The translations under genes and the position numbers were made by a program. The notes under the pieces are model-generated. The model saw only the letters and a program-made list of their open reading frames with translations. It had not been told where the DNA came from and made no database searches. From Eremothecium cymbalariae DBVPG#7215 (lineage: Eukaryota > Ascomycota > Saccharomycetes > Saccharomycetales > Saccharomycetaceae), in contig NC_016450.1 of the NCBI RefSeq assembly GCF_000235365.1, positions 372,001 through 436,000 on the forward strand: a stretch of DNA of 64,000 bases. The letters are read 5' to 3'. Shown here one piece after another: positions 50,005-60,339 of this stretch. Position 1 is the stretch's first letter, and the number at the start of each line of letters is the position of its first letter.

Positions 50005-51600
50005 ATGAATTCATTGCTTTCTAGGAGCGAGATTGAAGAGCTGATTGCCCAGGGTCGGTCCATCGTTATATATAGGAACCTGGTGCTCAATGTAGACAAG
50101 TGGATAAAGTATCATCCTGGTGGCGACAAGGCAATTTTTCATATGATTGGTAGAGATGCTACTGCTGAGATGGATGCCTACCATAGCAATCTGACTATAG
50201 CTACTTTTAAGAAATGGCGGATTGGAGTAATTGATTACCCGTGGGAAAATATGGTTCCACCTATTCAAGGAGGAGTATACCGATTGGCAGAAAAAATGGA
50301 CCAGCTAAGTGAAACCAGTGACGATACAGTGGTTGATATCGAACCTGATGAGAACTTTGAATTAAAACCCCGGAGGGAGGATTCAAATGCTGGTGGTGTT
50401 TCAGTTGACTTGAATGAAGCTTTTGCTAAGCAGATCATTTTCGATCCAGTTATGGCGTGTGATAAATACCATCAAGATAGAGTACGCAAAGATATGCTGC
50501 AGTACCCCAGTGTGGACCAGAAGACACAGGGGTGGGTCACTAAGGAGTATTATAAAACACACCAGCAAATAATTGATGCTGGTCTGTACAAATGTGATTA
50601 TTTCTCCTACGTGAAAGAATTGGCCAGAATAGGCCTTTTGCTTTTCCTGTCGTTTCACTTATTGTACAAATGGGATCATAAGGTATTGTCTGCGTTACTG
50701 CTCGCTTGTGTGTGGCAGCAAGCGGTATTTATCGCTCATGATGCTGGACATGTATCGATCACTCACAATTACCAACTTGATAATATATTCGGTATGATAA
50801 TTGCCTCCGCCCTTGGCGGTTTATCACTGGGCTGGTGGAAACGCAACCACAACGTACACCATCTGGTTACGAACGATCCAAACCATGACCCTGATATTCA
50901 GCATTTACCATTCTTCGCTGTCAGCACGCTTCTTTTCAAAAATGTCTATTCAACTTACTACGATAGAGTATTGAAGTTCGATTCGCTCGCTGAAAAACTA
51001 ATACCATTTCAGCATTATTTTTATTACCCCCTTCTGGCATTTGGTAGGTTCAATTTGTACGTTTTGAGTTGGAAACATGTGCTGCTAGGTCAAGGTCCTC
51101 GTCACGGTACTGCAGCTTGGTTCCGCTACTTTGAATTATGCGGCTTGATCTTTTTCAATTACTGGTTTACCTACCTGATCATCTGTTGCAAGCTACAGAC
51201 GTTCTCTGATAGGCTTATCTATATACTAGTCTCTCACTTCACCACCATGATTGTGCACGTTCAGATAACACTATCCCACTTCGCAATGTCAACCTCTGAC
51301 TTGGGTATTGGCGAATCTTTCCCCCAAAAACAGCTGAGAACTTCCATGGACATTGACTGCCCTCGTTGGATAGATTTCTTCCACGGCGGACTGCAGTTTC
51401 AAGTCGTGCATCATTTGTTTCCCAGGTTGCCAAGACACAATCTGAGAGCTGCACAGCCATACGTCGTCAAGTTTTGCGAAAGGGTTGGGATAAAATACTC
51501 TATATATGGTTTTTCAAAGAGTAATAGGGTGGTTTTGTCACACTTACAACAGATTGCCCAACAAGCCAAAACGATGGTCGACTGCGTCAAAACTATTTAG
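50005..51600 (+). CDS. SLD1: Sphingolipid delta-8 desaturase (cytochrome b5 fusion)
   Basis: A 531-residue front-end desaturase. An N-terminal cytochrome b5 domain carries the heme motif HPGG (residues 37-40) and a second candidate heme ligand at H60. The desaturase domain has three histidine boxes: HDAGH (245-249), HNVHH (282-286) and QVVHH (466-470), with the Q of the third box typical of b5-fused front-end desaturases. Fungal members introduce the delta-8 double bond into the sphingoid base of ceramide before glucosylceramide formation. S. cerevisiae lacks this enzyme; Kluyveromyces and other yeasts have it. It lies between homologs of YGL078C and YPL196W. Delta-8 specificity is inferred from the family. 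Confidence 0.9.
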   Translation: MNSLLSRSEIEELIAQGRSIVIYRNLVLNVDKWIKYHPGGDKAIFHMIGRDATAEMDAYHSNLTIATFKKWRIGVIDYPWENMVPPIQGGVYRLAEKMDQLSETSDDTVVDIEPDENFELKPRREDSNAGGVSVDLNEAFAKQIIFDPVMACDKYHQDRVRKDMLQYPSVDQKTQGWVTKEYYKTHQQIIDAGLYKCDYFSYVKELARIGLLLFLSFHLLYKWDHKVLSALLLACVWQQAVFIAHDAGHVSITHNYQLDNIFGMIIASALGGLSLGWWKRNHNVHHLVTNDPNHDPDIQHLPFFAVSTLLFKNVYSTYYDRVLKFDSLAEKLIPFQHYFYYPLLAFGRFNLYVLSWKHVLLGQGPRHGTAAWFRYFELCGLIFFNYWFTYLIICCKLQTFSDRLIYILVSHFTTMIVHVQITLSHFAMSTSDLGIGESFPQKQLRTSMDIDCPRWIDFFHGGLQFQVVHHLFPRLPRHNLRAAQPYVVKFCERVGIKYSIYGFSKSNRVVLSHLQQIAQQAKTMVDCVKTI

Positions 51601-51897
51601 GCCAAAAAATTGCCTAACAAGCCTGAACACTCTGCTACATCCTGCCGTTTACCAAGGCAAAATACCGCTACTTATTAACACGTTACACAAAGTTTTAGTA
51701 TGTTTAGTTCCTGTTTATTGTGTAGTTGTCTTAAATTTAGTTGTTACGTAAACTTTTCCATCTTTTTCCTGAATCTTATAAGGGATACTACTTTTGGCAT
51801 AGATGAAAGAACCTTTAGTCTTGCCATGGCTACATTGTTGAGAGTCAGGGAGCGTTAAGATATATCAGATATAGGATCAAAGGATTAAGGGTACGCT

Positions 51898-52701
51898 ATG
51901 GATGGTTGGAAATCAACGTTCAAAAGATTACATCGTTCGTTATCGTCAAATAATGCGAGAAAGGAAGCACCGACAGTAAGGGTTAATAATCATCAGCAAC
52001 CAAGACAACGAGGTGTACAACAGGAGCTTTTTGAGGAGGACTCTCCGTTACCGCCTATTAGGTTGAATGGGTATATTGTAACGACTAAAGACCGGCTATT
52101 AACGCTTGAGATATGCGAGGAGATCAGAACATTGATACCAAGACGAATTCAGTTATATACGGACTGGCATTTATTATACAGCCTTGAGCAACACGGCGCT
52201 TCTCTCCATTCCCTCTATGAACATGTGAAGCCGCAGGAGCAAACAAGCAGTAGGGTTGGCTATTTATTGGTGATTAAAGATAAAAAAGGGGGTATATTTG
52301 GGGCGTATGCTAATGAACCATTTCGTCCCACGGAGAGCAGGAGATATTATGGGAACGGGGAATGTGTCTTGTGGAAAGTTCATAAGGTTCCGGACCTAAT
52401 GATTGGAGGGGCAGGGGGGGGAGAAGGTGGTCCAGAGGAACACAATGGACAAGACGGTCAGCAACAGGAACGCAAACTGCAATTCAGAGGGTATACATAC
52501 ACGGGGATTAATGAATTTTGCATATATTGCACTGGAGCGTTTCTATCCATGGGTGCTGGAAATGGGCAGTATGGGCTCTGGTGCGATGAAGGACTGGTAA
52601 ATGGAGTAAGTGGACGGTGTCTAACATTTGGAAACGATGTGTTAAGCCGCGAGGGCCATAAATTCCATATAATTGGGCTTGAAGTGTGGAGAATAGGTTG
52701 A
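51898..52701 (+). CDS. OXR1: TLDc-domain oxidation-resistance protein Oxr1
   Basis: A 267-residue TLDc-domain protein. Oxr1 is linked to oxidative-stress resistance and, in yeast, to disassembly of the vacuolar V-ATPase. After a basic N-terminus (about 50 residues), the TLDc domain fills the rest, with WHLLYSLEQHGASLHSLYEH near residue 82, GYLLVIKDKKGGIFGAYANEPF near residue 118, and the end motif GNGQYGLWCDEGLVNG. A Gly/Glu-rich insertion lies at about residues 170-190. Length matches YPL196W (273). Confidence 0.95.
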   Translation: MDGWKSTFKRLHRSLSSNNARKEAPTVRVNNHQQPRQRGVQQELFEEDSPLPPIRLNGYIVTTKDRLLTLEICEEIRTLIPRRIQLYTDWHLLYSLEQHGASLHSLYEHVKPQEQTSSRVGYLLVIKDKKGGIFGAYANEPFRPTESRRYYGNGECVLWKVHKVPDLMIGGAGGGEGGPEEHNGQDGQQQERKLQFRGYTYTGINEFCIYCTGAFLSMGAGNGQYGLWCDEGLVNGVSGRCLTFGNDVLSREGHKFHIIGLEVWRIG

Positions 52702-52775
52702 GCGGAAACCGGTTTGTAAATATATATTTGGCGTTTAACGGTAGATATTCGGATAGTAATCGTAATTCATCTTTC

Positions 52776-53396
52776 CTATTGGCGATCATACACCTTCTCA
52801 ATGGATTGGTTGTATTCAATTGGAAAATCTTTGGCAAATATAGGTTTCAGCTTTTCAACTTTTCTTGCAATATCCCTCAGATTATGCCTAATTCTGCGTG
52901 CAGTGTGTCCACCATTTTCAAACACAATATGATAATACTTCAGCTTCTCTTGCACCTCATCTATCAACATCTTTAGCTCTGTGCTTTTGGAGTTTATCAT
53001 TGCCGATGATTTGGTTTGCAATGATATAGCTTCTGAAAAGTCGACGCTATTGAATGCTTGAGTTAGGGACTCAAACAGAAATTTGCTAGTATCAAACATA
53101 GGTGTTACCTGGTTCCCTGTAAAAAATGTAGTATTTGGGGGCATCAAATCAGAAAATACCGTGCCATGACTGTTAACTTCATTGTTCGAACTCTGATCGT
53201 TCTCAAACCCACTGGAGCTGTCATGGCTATTATTAGTACAGCCTTCTCTATCTATTCCTTCCTCATCATCTTCGGCACTTTCCTGACTGGAGTCATCTGT
53301 ATCCAAAGTCGTAAAACCATCCTCTGGTATTACGAACTGTCTGGAGCTGATTGAAGGCGTTCTAGAACGAGTTTCAGATACCATTTCCTCGTCCAT
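52776..53396 (-). CDS. KXD1: KxDL protein Kxd1 (BLOC-1 subunit)
   Basis: A 206-residue protein with an acidic/serine-rich N-terminal half and a C-terminal KxDL-type coiled region (about residues 118-200: FESLTQAFNSVDFSEAISLQ, then helical sequence). Yeast Kxd1 is a subunit of the endosomal BLOC-1 complex. Length agrees with YGL079W (218). It is convergent with OXR1 and divergent from APL5, matching the interleaved ancestral order. Confidence 0.85.
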   Translation of the reverse strand: MDEEMVSETRSRTPSISSRQFVIPEDGFTTLDTDDSSQESAEDDEEGIDREGCTNNSHDSSSGFENDQSSNNEVNSHGTVFSDLMPPNTTFFTGNQVTPMFDTSKFLFESLTQAFNSVDFSEAISLQTKSSAMINSKSTELKMLIDEVQEKLKYYHIVFENGGHTARRIRHNLRDIARKVEKLKPIFAKDFPIEYNQSIEKVYDRQ

Positions 53397-53563
53397 TGTA
53401 ACTTCGTGTCAACGCTATCACTGCTTCAGTTCAAGACGAGCCCTTGATGAAGAAATAGTAAATGTCCGAGAACTTAGAGTTTTATTAACTTTCGTAGTTG
53501 TATACAGTTTGTTGTAAGTTACTACGTCACAAGAAATAAAGCAGTACCTGGAATTCCGTATCA

Positions 53564-56245
53564 ATGACATCTATATATACCCCTACTGCAGATGAAGTCA
53601 AGCAAAGGTTGAGACCTTTCGGTTTATTTTTTGAGAAGTCGTTAAAGGATTTAATAAAGGGCATAAGATCACATAGTAAAACACCAGAGCAATTGTGTGA
53701 CTTTCTTACGAATGTTTTGAGTGAATGCAGAGAAGAAGTTAAGAATTCTGATTTTAATTTGAAGACCAATGCTATTTTAAAGCTTATATATTTGGAGATG
53801 TATGGTTTTGACATGTCGTGGGCGAATTTTCATGTGTTAGAGGTTATGAGCAGTAATAAATTTCAGCATAAACGGGTTGGATATTTAGCAGCTTCACAGA
53901 GTTTTCATAAAGATAGTGATATTCTTATGTTGGCAACAAATTTGCTGAAGAAGGATTTGAAATATAATGTGAACAATGATACTGTGAGAATTGGAATTGC
54001 TTTGAGTGGGTTATCTACAATTGTTACCCCTGAGCTAGCTCATGATATTTGCGAGGACCTGTTCCTAATGTTAAGCAGCTCTAAGCCATATATAAGAAAG
54101 AAGGCTGTAACAGCTTTGTTCAAAGTTTTTCTTCAATATCCTGAAGCATTGAGAGATAACTTTGATAACTTTATTAGCAGGCTTGAAGATGATGATTTAT
54201 CCGTTGTTTCTGCTACGGTGAGTGTCATTTGTGAATTATCGAAGCATAATCCTCATCCCTTTGTGCAGCTTTCCCCTATTCTTTATCAAATGCTAATCAA
54301 AGTTGACAACAATTGGGTTATTATTCGATTATTGAAACTATTCACTAATCTTTCTCAAGTAGAGCCAAAGTTAAGAGTCAAGATCCTTCCAAACGTTCTA
54401 GAATTAATGGATAGTACGTCTGCAATCTCGGTTGTATATGAATCGATTAACTGCATTGTTAAGGGAAACATGTTAGAGTCTGATGATTACGACACCGCTG
54501 TGGCTTGTTTGGATAAACTACATGATTTTTGTACCTCAAATGATCCAAACTTAAGATATATCAGTTGTGCACTTTTCTATAAGATCGGTAAAATCAATAC
54601 GGATTTTATTTCCAACTTTGATTCTCTTATCATAAAACTGTTGCAAGATGTTGATGTGTCTATTAGAAGTAAGACTTTAGAGTTATTAGAGGGCATCATT
54701 GATGATGATAATATAATTGATGTCGTTCAGATATTGCTTAAACAGCTTGTCGATGTAGATAAAATAAAAATCTACGAGCAAGAATTCAACATTGAGATAC
54801 CAGATACTTACAAATCTAAGATGATTCACACTATATGTAAGATAACTGCCATGAACAATTACGCAAATATTGGAGATTTTAAATGGTACTGTATCCTGCT
54901 GTTTGATCTGTGTGTAGTGTCTCAAGATATTCATGATAAGACTCTTGATCCAAAGTTGGGTGAACAAATAAGAAACCTAATGATTAAAGTTCCAGATATG
55001 AGGATCCAGACAATGGATCAAATTGTAAAGCTAATGGGAAAATGTGACCTCATTAAACAGTTACCAGGGGTTTTGAAAGAAAGCTTATGGTCAATTGGCG
55101 AATATTCTTCCTTGTTAGACGACTCAAAGGATTTCATGCATCTACTAATTCAAAATACAAAATATTATAACTCTGCAGTGCAACAAATTGCTTTACCTGC
55201 AATATTAAAGATTTACAGCAACTGGTGCAACCAGAGTGGTGGCTTTGATTTAGAGGAGGTAAAGACAATGACCCAGGAATTGATAGTCTTTATGGAATTT
55301 TTTATAACTTCCAAAGAATTTGAAGTTCAAGAACGCGCATCTGAGGAATTTGAATTCTTAAGATTATGCTTGGATTCATTAAACGAAGAGAACTGCGATT
55401 CCCTTCCATTGCTGATCTCTGAGGTTCTTCCTAGCTTTTTCAAGTTATTTGAATTACAACCAATTATTGGAGGAACTCAAAGAAAGCTACAGAGCAATGT
55501 GGATATGGATTGGAACAAACCTTTTTTAACCGAACAGGAACTAGAAGAGATGATGGTAGTTGAGGATACATATGAAGATACACCATCTGAAGATAATTCA
55601 GAAAATGAAAATGAAGAATTTCAGTCAGGAATTGATGCTAATTACGATATTGCATACAAATATGAATCAAATATGACCACAGAGGAACAAGAAGCTATAC
55701 AAGAACGTAGAAGACAAGAAAGAGTAGAAAATCCATTTTACTTGCAGGATGAAGAAGACCCTGTTAAACAACAGCAAAGTTTATTAGAATTGAGCGATAG
55801 GAATGCTTCTGAAAGCAAGACTAGTATAGTCAAATTATCCACAAATAGCAAATTAAAGGGTAAGAGGAGGAAATTCAAAGTTAGAGTAATCTCTGATGCT
55901 ATTATTGTAGGTGGTTCCCAAGATCAGGAAGAAAGCTCCGAGCATTCAGAAAGACAGAGTTTGTCTTCATCTACCCACAATGTTATTACATTACAGACTA
56001 AGAATAAGCTAGGATCTTTCGATTTCAGCAGGCTTGAGGATTACAAGAAAGAGAGCGAAGCCAAAGGCGACATACAGAAGCTAAGGGATAAGTTTGCTCG
56101 TTTGGAATTAGAAGGCCAACGTGCTGAGGAACCCGTGGAGGAAGTCATAGTCATTAAAAAGAAGAAGAAGAAAAGCTCTAAGAAATCTAAAGATCCATCT
56201 AAAATCAAAAAGAAAAAAGATTCGACGAACTTTGATCTCAATTAA
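53564..56245 (+). CDS. APL5: AP-3 complex delta subunit Apl5
   Basis: An 893-residue adaptin: the large delta subunit of the AP-3 coat, which carries cargo such as alkaline phosphatase from the Golgi to the vacuole. The N-terminal 600 residues form the adaptin HEAT-repeat trunk (FFEKSLKDLIKGIRSH at the start; KLIYLEMYGFDMSWANFHVLE near residue 70). The remaining part is charged and low in order, ending in a lysine-rich tail with KKKKKKSSKKSKD. Length is near that of YPL195W (932). Confidence 0.95.
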   Translation: MTSIYTPTADEVKQRLRPFGLFFEKSLKDLIKGIRSHSKTPEQLCDFLTNVLSECREEVKNSDFNLKTNAILKLIYLEMYGFDMSWANFHVLEVMSSNKFQHKRVGYLAASQSFHKDSDILMLATNLLKKDLKYNVNNDTVRIGIALSGLSTIVTPELAHDICEDLFLMLSSSKPYIRKKAVTALFKVFLQYPEALRDNFDNFISRLEDDDLSVVSATVSVICELSKHNPHPFVQLSPILYQMLIKVDNNWVIIRLLKLFTNLSQVEPKLRVKILPNVLELMDSTSAISVVYESINCIVKGNMLESDDYDTAVACLDKLHDFCTSNDPNLRYISCALFYKIGKINTDFISNFDSLIIKLLQDVDVSIRSKTLELLEGIIDDDNIIDVVQILLKQLVDVDKIKIYEQEFNIEIPDTYKSKMIHTICKITAMNNYANIGDFKWYCILLFDLCVVSQDIHDKTLDPKLGEQIRNLMIKVPDMRIQTMDQIVKLMGKCDLIKQLPGVLKESLWSIGEYSSLLDDSKDFMHLLIQNTKYYNSAVQQIALPAILKIYSNWCNQSGGFDLEEVKTMTQELIVFMEFFITSKEFEVQERASEEFEFLRLCLDSLNEENCDSLPLLISEVLPSFFKLFELQPIIGGTQRKLQSNVDMDWNKPFLTEQELEEMMVVEDTYEDTPSEDNSENENEEFQSGIDANYDIAYKYESNMTTEEQEAIQERRRQERVENPFYLQDEEDPVKQQQSLLELSDRNASESKTSIVKLSTNSKLKGKRRKFKVRVISDAIIVGGSQDQEESSEHSERQSLSSSTHNVITLQTKNKLGSFDFSRLEDYKKESEAKGDIQKLRDKFARLELEGQRAEEPVEEVIVIKKKKKKSSKKSKDPSKIKKKKDSTNFDLN

Positions 56246-56538
56246 CATTTAGTACTCATGGCGATGCCTTCCTAAAGTAGTTCTACTACAAACAAGCAGA
56301 TACAAAAGTAGTAAAGCTAAGGGAGTTTATTTAAAACAGATGATAAATAGTTTAAGAAGACATTTATTGAATATTCTCTCCATTTTTCTATGGAGTTTTG
56401 TGTACAAAGCTCTTCAGGCTAAATACTCTCGTTCCAGTATGTAAGACATATTAAGTACTTCGGAAAACCAACAACATCTTGAGCGGATGACTAAAAATTC
56501 CAAAACAAACAAAGAACTCAGGTATAGTATTGGACGTT

Positions 56539-58233
56539 ATGTCTTTCAAAGCTTTAATATCCTCTTCGAACAAGCAATTCATATGGTCTAGAGTTATTCA
56601 GACTTTATCATCCATCAATGAGAGCATAAGGTTTACGATCACTTCAGATGAATTAATATTGTGGTCTATGAACTCTACGGATACTACTATGTGTGAAATA
56701 AGGTTAGAAGCAGAATTTTTTGATGAATATAGCTTTGAACCTGGTTTAATTGTATTTGGAGAGGAGGGAGTTCAAAATTTTAAGGATCTAAGAGGTGTTG
56801 AACATAAAATGTATTCGTTTCAGATCAATGGTCGCCACCTTTCCATTCTATCGCGTAAACCCGATAATGACAATATTAAAGAATTCATGCTGGTAATTGA
56901 CAATACTACAATATGCCCTGAAGCCGTTGCAAATAGGCTGCAAATACGAATTTATACGGAGGCATTAATGACAAAGGAATTTAACCCAGGTTTCCAACCA
57001 ATCAAATATGATCCCGTAGTAATCGATCTAAAATATAAAAAGAAGTTTTTGGATGTATATGCTGCTAGCGCCGAGACGCAGACTTCTGATACCCTTGATC
57101 CACGGTTAATAGATTACTTTGGAACAGTTAGGAAGCAGCTGGACCAGGCCAAATTTAACCAAGGAATTGTAGATATAGTAAGACCTAAGGAGCTTCTGCC
57201 GGCGGATGAAATTAATTTCATTAGTATGGATGGATTGATATGGAAGAACTTTATTGATACATGTAATAACATAACTGAAGAGATCAGGTTAGATTTAAAT
57301 GAAAACAAAATGATAATTACGGCATTCACAAGGGGTGTTTACAACTTAAAAACGCAGGATGTATTAAAACAAGCTGTCAGTATAAGCAATTCCGTGAACG
57401 CAAACGATCTGGAACACTATTGTCTATTCACAACTTCACAGGAACAACATAAATATGGGAGAGATGGTCCTACCAAGCGTACTGTGTTTAAACTGAAAGA
57501 TTTCAAAAACTTTTTCAATGCGAATCAGGCATGGAAAGACCATTCTGTGGTAAATTGTTGGTTTTGTTTGCCTGGGGACCCCATAGTTTTTGAGATGGAT
57601 AGAACTGGAGTCAAGCTATCTTTGATTCAAATTACCGATAATAATGCAAACTACGAACCTAGTGTTAAGGATACTGTAATACATCCAATAATGAGATCTC
57701 CCAAGAAAACCCACAGCCCGCTGAAGGCTGCAAATCCATGGAAGAAGACGGTACAACCTATTGAAAAGACTTCTTTTGAACCCCCTGTTTTAAAAACCGC
57801 AGACAGCATTAAAAAATTGTTTGTTCAGGAGAGTCAACTATCTGACCAACCTTTTAACTTAAGTCAGAACAATCCAACCAACGGAAGCAACCCAATGAGG
57901 CATAACTACGACAATCACAATGTCCATATTGATATTAATGACCTGCCATGTCCTAATGACGGACTGGACGGCAATGTAGAACACAGAAATGATAGGTCTG
58001 GTACCGTAATTGCTTGGGGTGCTACCGAGGTAAGAGAACCTAGTCCTGTTACAGACCAAAAAACAATGCTACAGAAAGAAAAGCTAAAATATTTGGCCAA
58101 CTTAAAGAGAAGAAAACTAGAAAACGGCAAATTCGAGCCAGGAGAACAGGATGAAGCCCAAAGCAACGAAGCTCATGGAGCGGGATGGATTTGGTCCTAC
58201 TCAACAATATCAACAAGAGGCTTGTTTGGCTAA
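56539..58233 (+). CDS. DDC1: DNA damage checkpoint clamp subunit Ddc1 (Rad9-like of 9-1-1)
   Basis: A 564-residue subunit of the 9-1-1 checkpoint clamp (with Rad17 and Mec3), loaded at damaged DNA to activate Mec1. The ATG at 56539 gives MSFKALISSSNKQFIWSRVI, the family start. The clamp region covers about residues 1-380. The C-terminal tail contains the Mec1-activating type WGATEVREP (W-containing) near residue 490, and a TQ or SP-rich stretch, as expected for an unstructured tail. Length is somewhat shorter than YPL194W (612). It follows APL5 on the same strand. Confidence 0.93.
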   Translation: MSFKALISSSNKQFIWSRVIQTLSSINESIRFTITSDELILWSMNSTDTTMCEIRLEAEFFDEYSFEPGLIVFGEEGVQNFKDLRGVEHKMYSFQINGRHLSILSRKPDNDNIKEFMLVIDNTTICPEAVANRLQIRIYTEALMTKEFNPGFQPIKYDPVVIDLKYKKKFLDVYAASAETQTSDTLDPRLIDYFGTVRKQLDQAKFNQGIVDIVRPKELLPADEINFISMDGLIWKNFIDTCNNITEEIRLDLNENKMIITAFTRGVYNLKTQDVLKQAVSISNSVNANDLEHYCLFTTSQEQHKYGRDGPTKRTVFKLKDFKNFFNANQAWKDHSVVNCWFCLPGDPIVFEMDRTGVKLSLIQITDNNANYEPSVKDTVIHPIMRSPKKTHSPLKAANPWKKTVQPIEKTSFEPPVLKTADSIKKLFVQESQLSDQPFNLSQNNPTNGSNPMRHNYDNHNVHIDINDLPCPNDGLDGNVEHRNDRSGTVIAWGATEVREPSPVTDQKTMLQKEKLKYLANLKRRKLENGKFEPGEQDEAQSNEAHGAGWIWSYSTISTRGLFG

Positions 58234-58451
58234 AAATACTATATGCTCTTACCTGACACCCACTTTAAACAAGCTCCATAAGAGATGCATCTAGAGAATA
58301 GAAAACATAATTGGCATAATCATGCAGTCTTGATTTTATAGCAAGTATAAATATCGGAAGTAGAATACTTATTAAAACAACAATAGTTGTACATAACATC
58401 TGATAAAATGCATATAATGCTAACTAGACTATCAAGAAACAGAAATCCAAC

Positions 58452-58835
58452 TCATGCAGATTTATTGGCATTCACCTTTAAAGCAGCCTCAGCAGCCTTC
58501 TCCCTTCCACCGAAATGATTGTGCTGCAACCACCTGAACCCTTGTCCAAGTTGGGCAGTTTCATTAATAATGTGACAACCAAACAACAAATAGTTTTTTG
58601 GGGTCACTGCCATTGCATATCTCATAAAAACACCAGAGTATACAATCAAAGCCATAGTCATAGAACCAGAGATCAATTCTGGATCTTTCTTCAAATCTGC
58701 AATAGCTGCGATTGGGATACCAAAGTTAGAAACCGGACCCCAGAAGTGTGTTGTGAAGACATACTTCAATGTCTCCTTGTTAATGTATTTTGAGATCAAA
58801 GATTGAACAACTGCCCTCTGCGCCGGCTGAGACAT
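58452..58835 (-). CDS. MPC1: Mitochondrial pyruvate carrier subunit Mpc1
   Basis: A 127-residue inner-membrane protein that forms the pyruvate carrier with Mpc2 or Mpc3. The core THFWGPVSNFGIPIAAIADL (residues 29-48) and the segment SPKNYLLFGCH-like VTPKNYLLFGCHIINETAQLGQ are diagnostic; two to three hydrophobic helices span about residues 29-100. Length matches YGL080W (130). It is divergent from RSA1. Confidence 0.97.
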   Translation of the reverse strand: MSQPAQRAVVQSLISKYINKETLKYVFTTHFWGPVSNFGIPIAAIADLKKDPELISGSMTMALIVYSGVFMRYAMAVTPKNYLLFGCHIINETAQLGQGFRWLQHNHFGGREKAAEAALKVNANKSA

Positions 58836-59156
58836 TTCTGTAATACCTGATAATGACTAGATAACCTTTAGCCTAAACTGCCCTCAGGAAAACTAAAATA
58901 TATACTTAGGCAGACCTTAGTGAACTTCAACACAGAAACCTACTATTCTTGTCTATTGGATTAGTTACAATGTCATTTAAAAAAGTATTGCAAAAGGCAT
59001 CGCCAGTTTTCTCATCATTTCAAGAGTCACGTGATCAACTGACGTTGGATTTAAAATTGCAAAATCTTGCAACTAGCAATGTCAACTCAGCACTACACTC
59101 ACTTTAGGGCTATATAGTAAGTGCGGAATCGCAGTATCGACCTCTATTTTATTGGA
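58836..59156. other. Divergent promoter MPC1-RSA1
   Basis: About 320 bp. A Cbf1-type site GTCACGTGAT lies near 59025-59034. No gene seen. Confidence 0.55.
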
Positions 59157-60257
59157 ATGAGTCACAGTCCTTACAGTTATGGTGATGCTTCGAAGAAGAG
59201 TTTAAACCTCCCAAAGCCTACATTTACAGGGACATTGGACGGGCAACCGACTAAACGTTATAAAACGGGCAATCATAGTCACCACGAACCTCCTCCGTAC
59301 ACGCAGCAGCCATTGCCATATGGGCTGTCTTACGGTGGATACATTTCTACCTCTAATTATGGTTGCCTGCCTCAGGTTCATGAGTATGGAGGCCAATGGC
59401 CGCAGTACCACCAAGGGCAGCAATACTATACGTCATATTATCAGGTACCGCAACAACCATTACCGTATATACAGACGTGCAACAACCCCTCTGTCCCTTT
59501 CAGTGGTTATAATGAAAGCATGGGGGCGAATTTTGATGGAGCAGTTGGGCAGCCAACTCGTCAACAAGATTTTAGAATTAATACGGAACGGAATCAGCAG
59601 CATAACCCTACAAGTTTGATACCGAGCGTTGTAGAAAATTTGCATGAGAAATCGGAGTTTGAATCTGAGTTAGAAGATGTTGAAGAAGGTGAATCTAAAG
59701 ATTTAGAAAGCTTTTCAGATTCGAGCGATGAGGCTAAATCTGGAGAAACTGTCGCTAATAAATCCAACACTACAGCTATTACAATTCCTGGAACTTCAAT
59801 CCAACTAGGAACTGCTGAAGAGATTGAAAAGTGGAGGCAGGAACGACGAAAGATGTGGCTCTTGAAGATCTCCAACAACAAAGAAAAGCATAAGAAGGTA
59901 TTGGGTATAAGAGATGAAGAAATCAAAGAGGGCCCCTTGGTTCAAGCAAAAAAGGAGAAGAAATTCATCCAAAGCATTCAGTCTCAAATTTCTAGATCCA
60001 ATTGCAGGCCAAATTTGGCTATTGGTCTAGTTCAAAGGAGCATGATAGATGAAAATGCTAAATTGTTAGCGTTTATAAAAGAACTTGGAGATGCCAACTA
60101 TTTCAATTACGTTTTGACTGAGAATGAGAAGGAATCGTTATTCGGAAGGCCTAATAGAAATAACCACTCCAGAGCAGATGGCGCCACTAATAAGAGGTCA
60201 AATTACCAAAGATCTTTTAATCCATACAGAGCACCAACCAGGACCCCAAAAAATTAG
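59157..60257 (+). CDS. RSA1: 60S/snoRNP assembly factor Rsa1 (NUFIP)
   Basis: A 366-residue protein related to Rsa1/NUFIP1, a nucleoplasmic factor for 60S subunit assembly and, with Snu13 and the R2TP complex, for box C/D snoRNP assembly. I use ATG 59157 (MSHSPYSYGD). The N-terminal half is Tyr/Pro/Gln-rich and disordered; an acidic stretch follows (about residues 165-200). The Snu13-binding (NUFIP/PEP) motif lies near residues 215-255, with IPGTSIQLGTAEEIEKWRQE then RRKMWL. Matches YPL193W (381 residues) in size and position. Confidence 0.9.
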   Translation: MSHSPYSYGDASKKSLNLPKPTFTGTLDGQPTKRYKTGNHSHHEPPPYTQQPLPYGLSYGGYISTSNYGCLPQVHEYGGQWPQYHQGQQYYTSYYQVPQQPLPYIQTCNNPSVPFSGYNESMGANFDGAVGQPTRQQDFRINTERNQQHNPTSLIPSVVENLHEKSEFESELEDVEEGESKDLESFSDSSDEAKSGETVANKSNTTAITIPGTSIQLGTAEEIEKWRQERRKMWLLKISNNKEKHKKVLGIRDEEIKEGPLVQAKKEKKFIQSIQSQISRSNCRPNLAIGLVQRSMIDENAKLLAFIKELGDANYFNYVLTENEKESLFGRPNRNNHSRADGATNKRSNYQRSFNPYRAPTRTPKN

Positions 60258-60339
60258 TGATAATTTTTTCCACTGTTTTTAATGCATCTAAATATATATA
60301 TATATAAGTAATATATAAGGAGTTAGGCCTCTCTTATCT

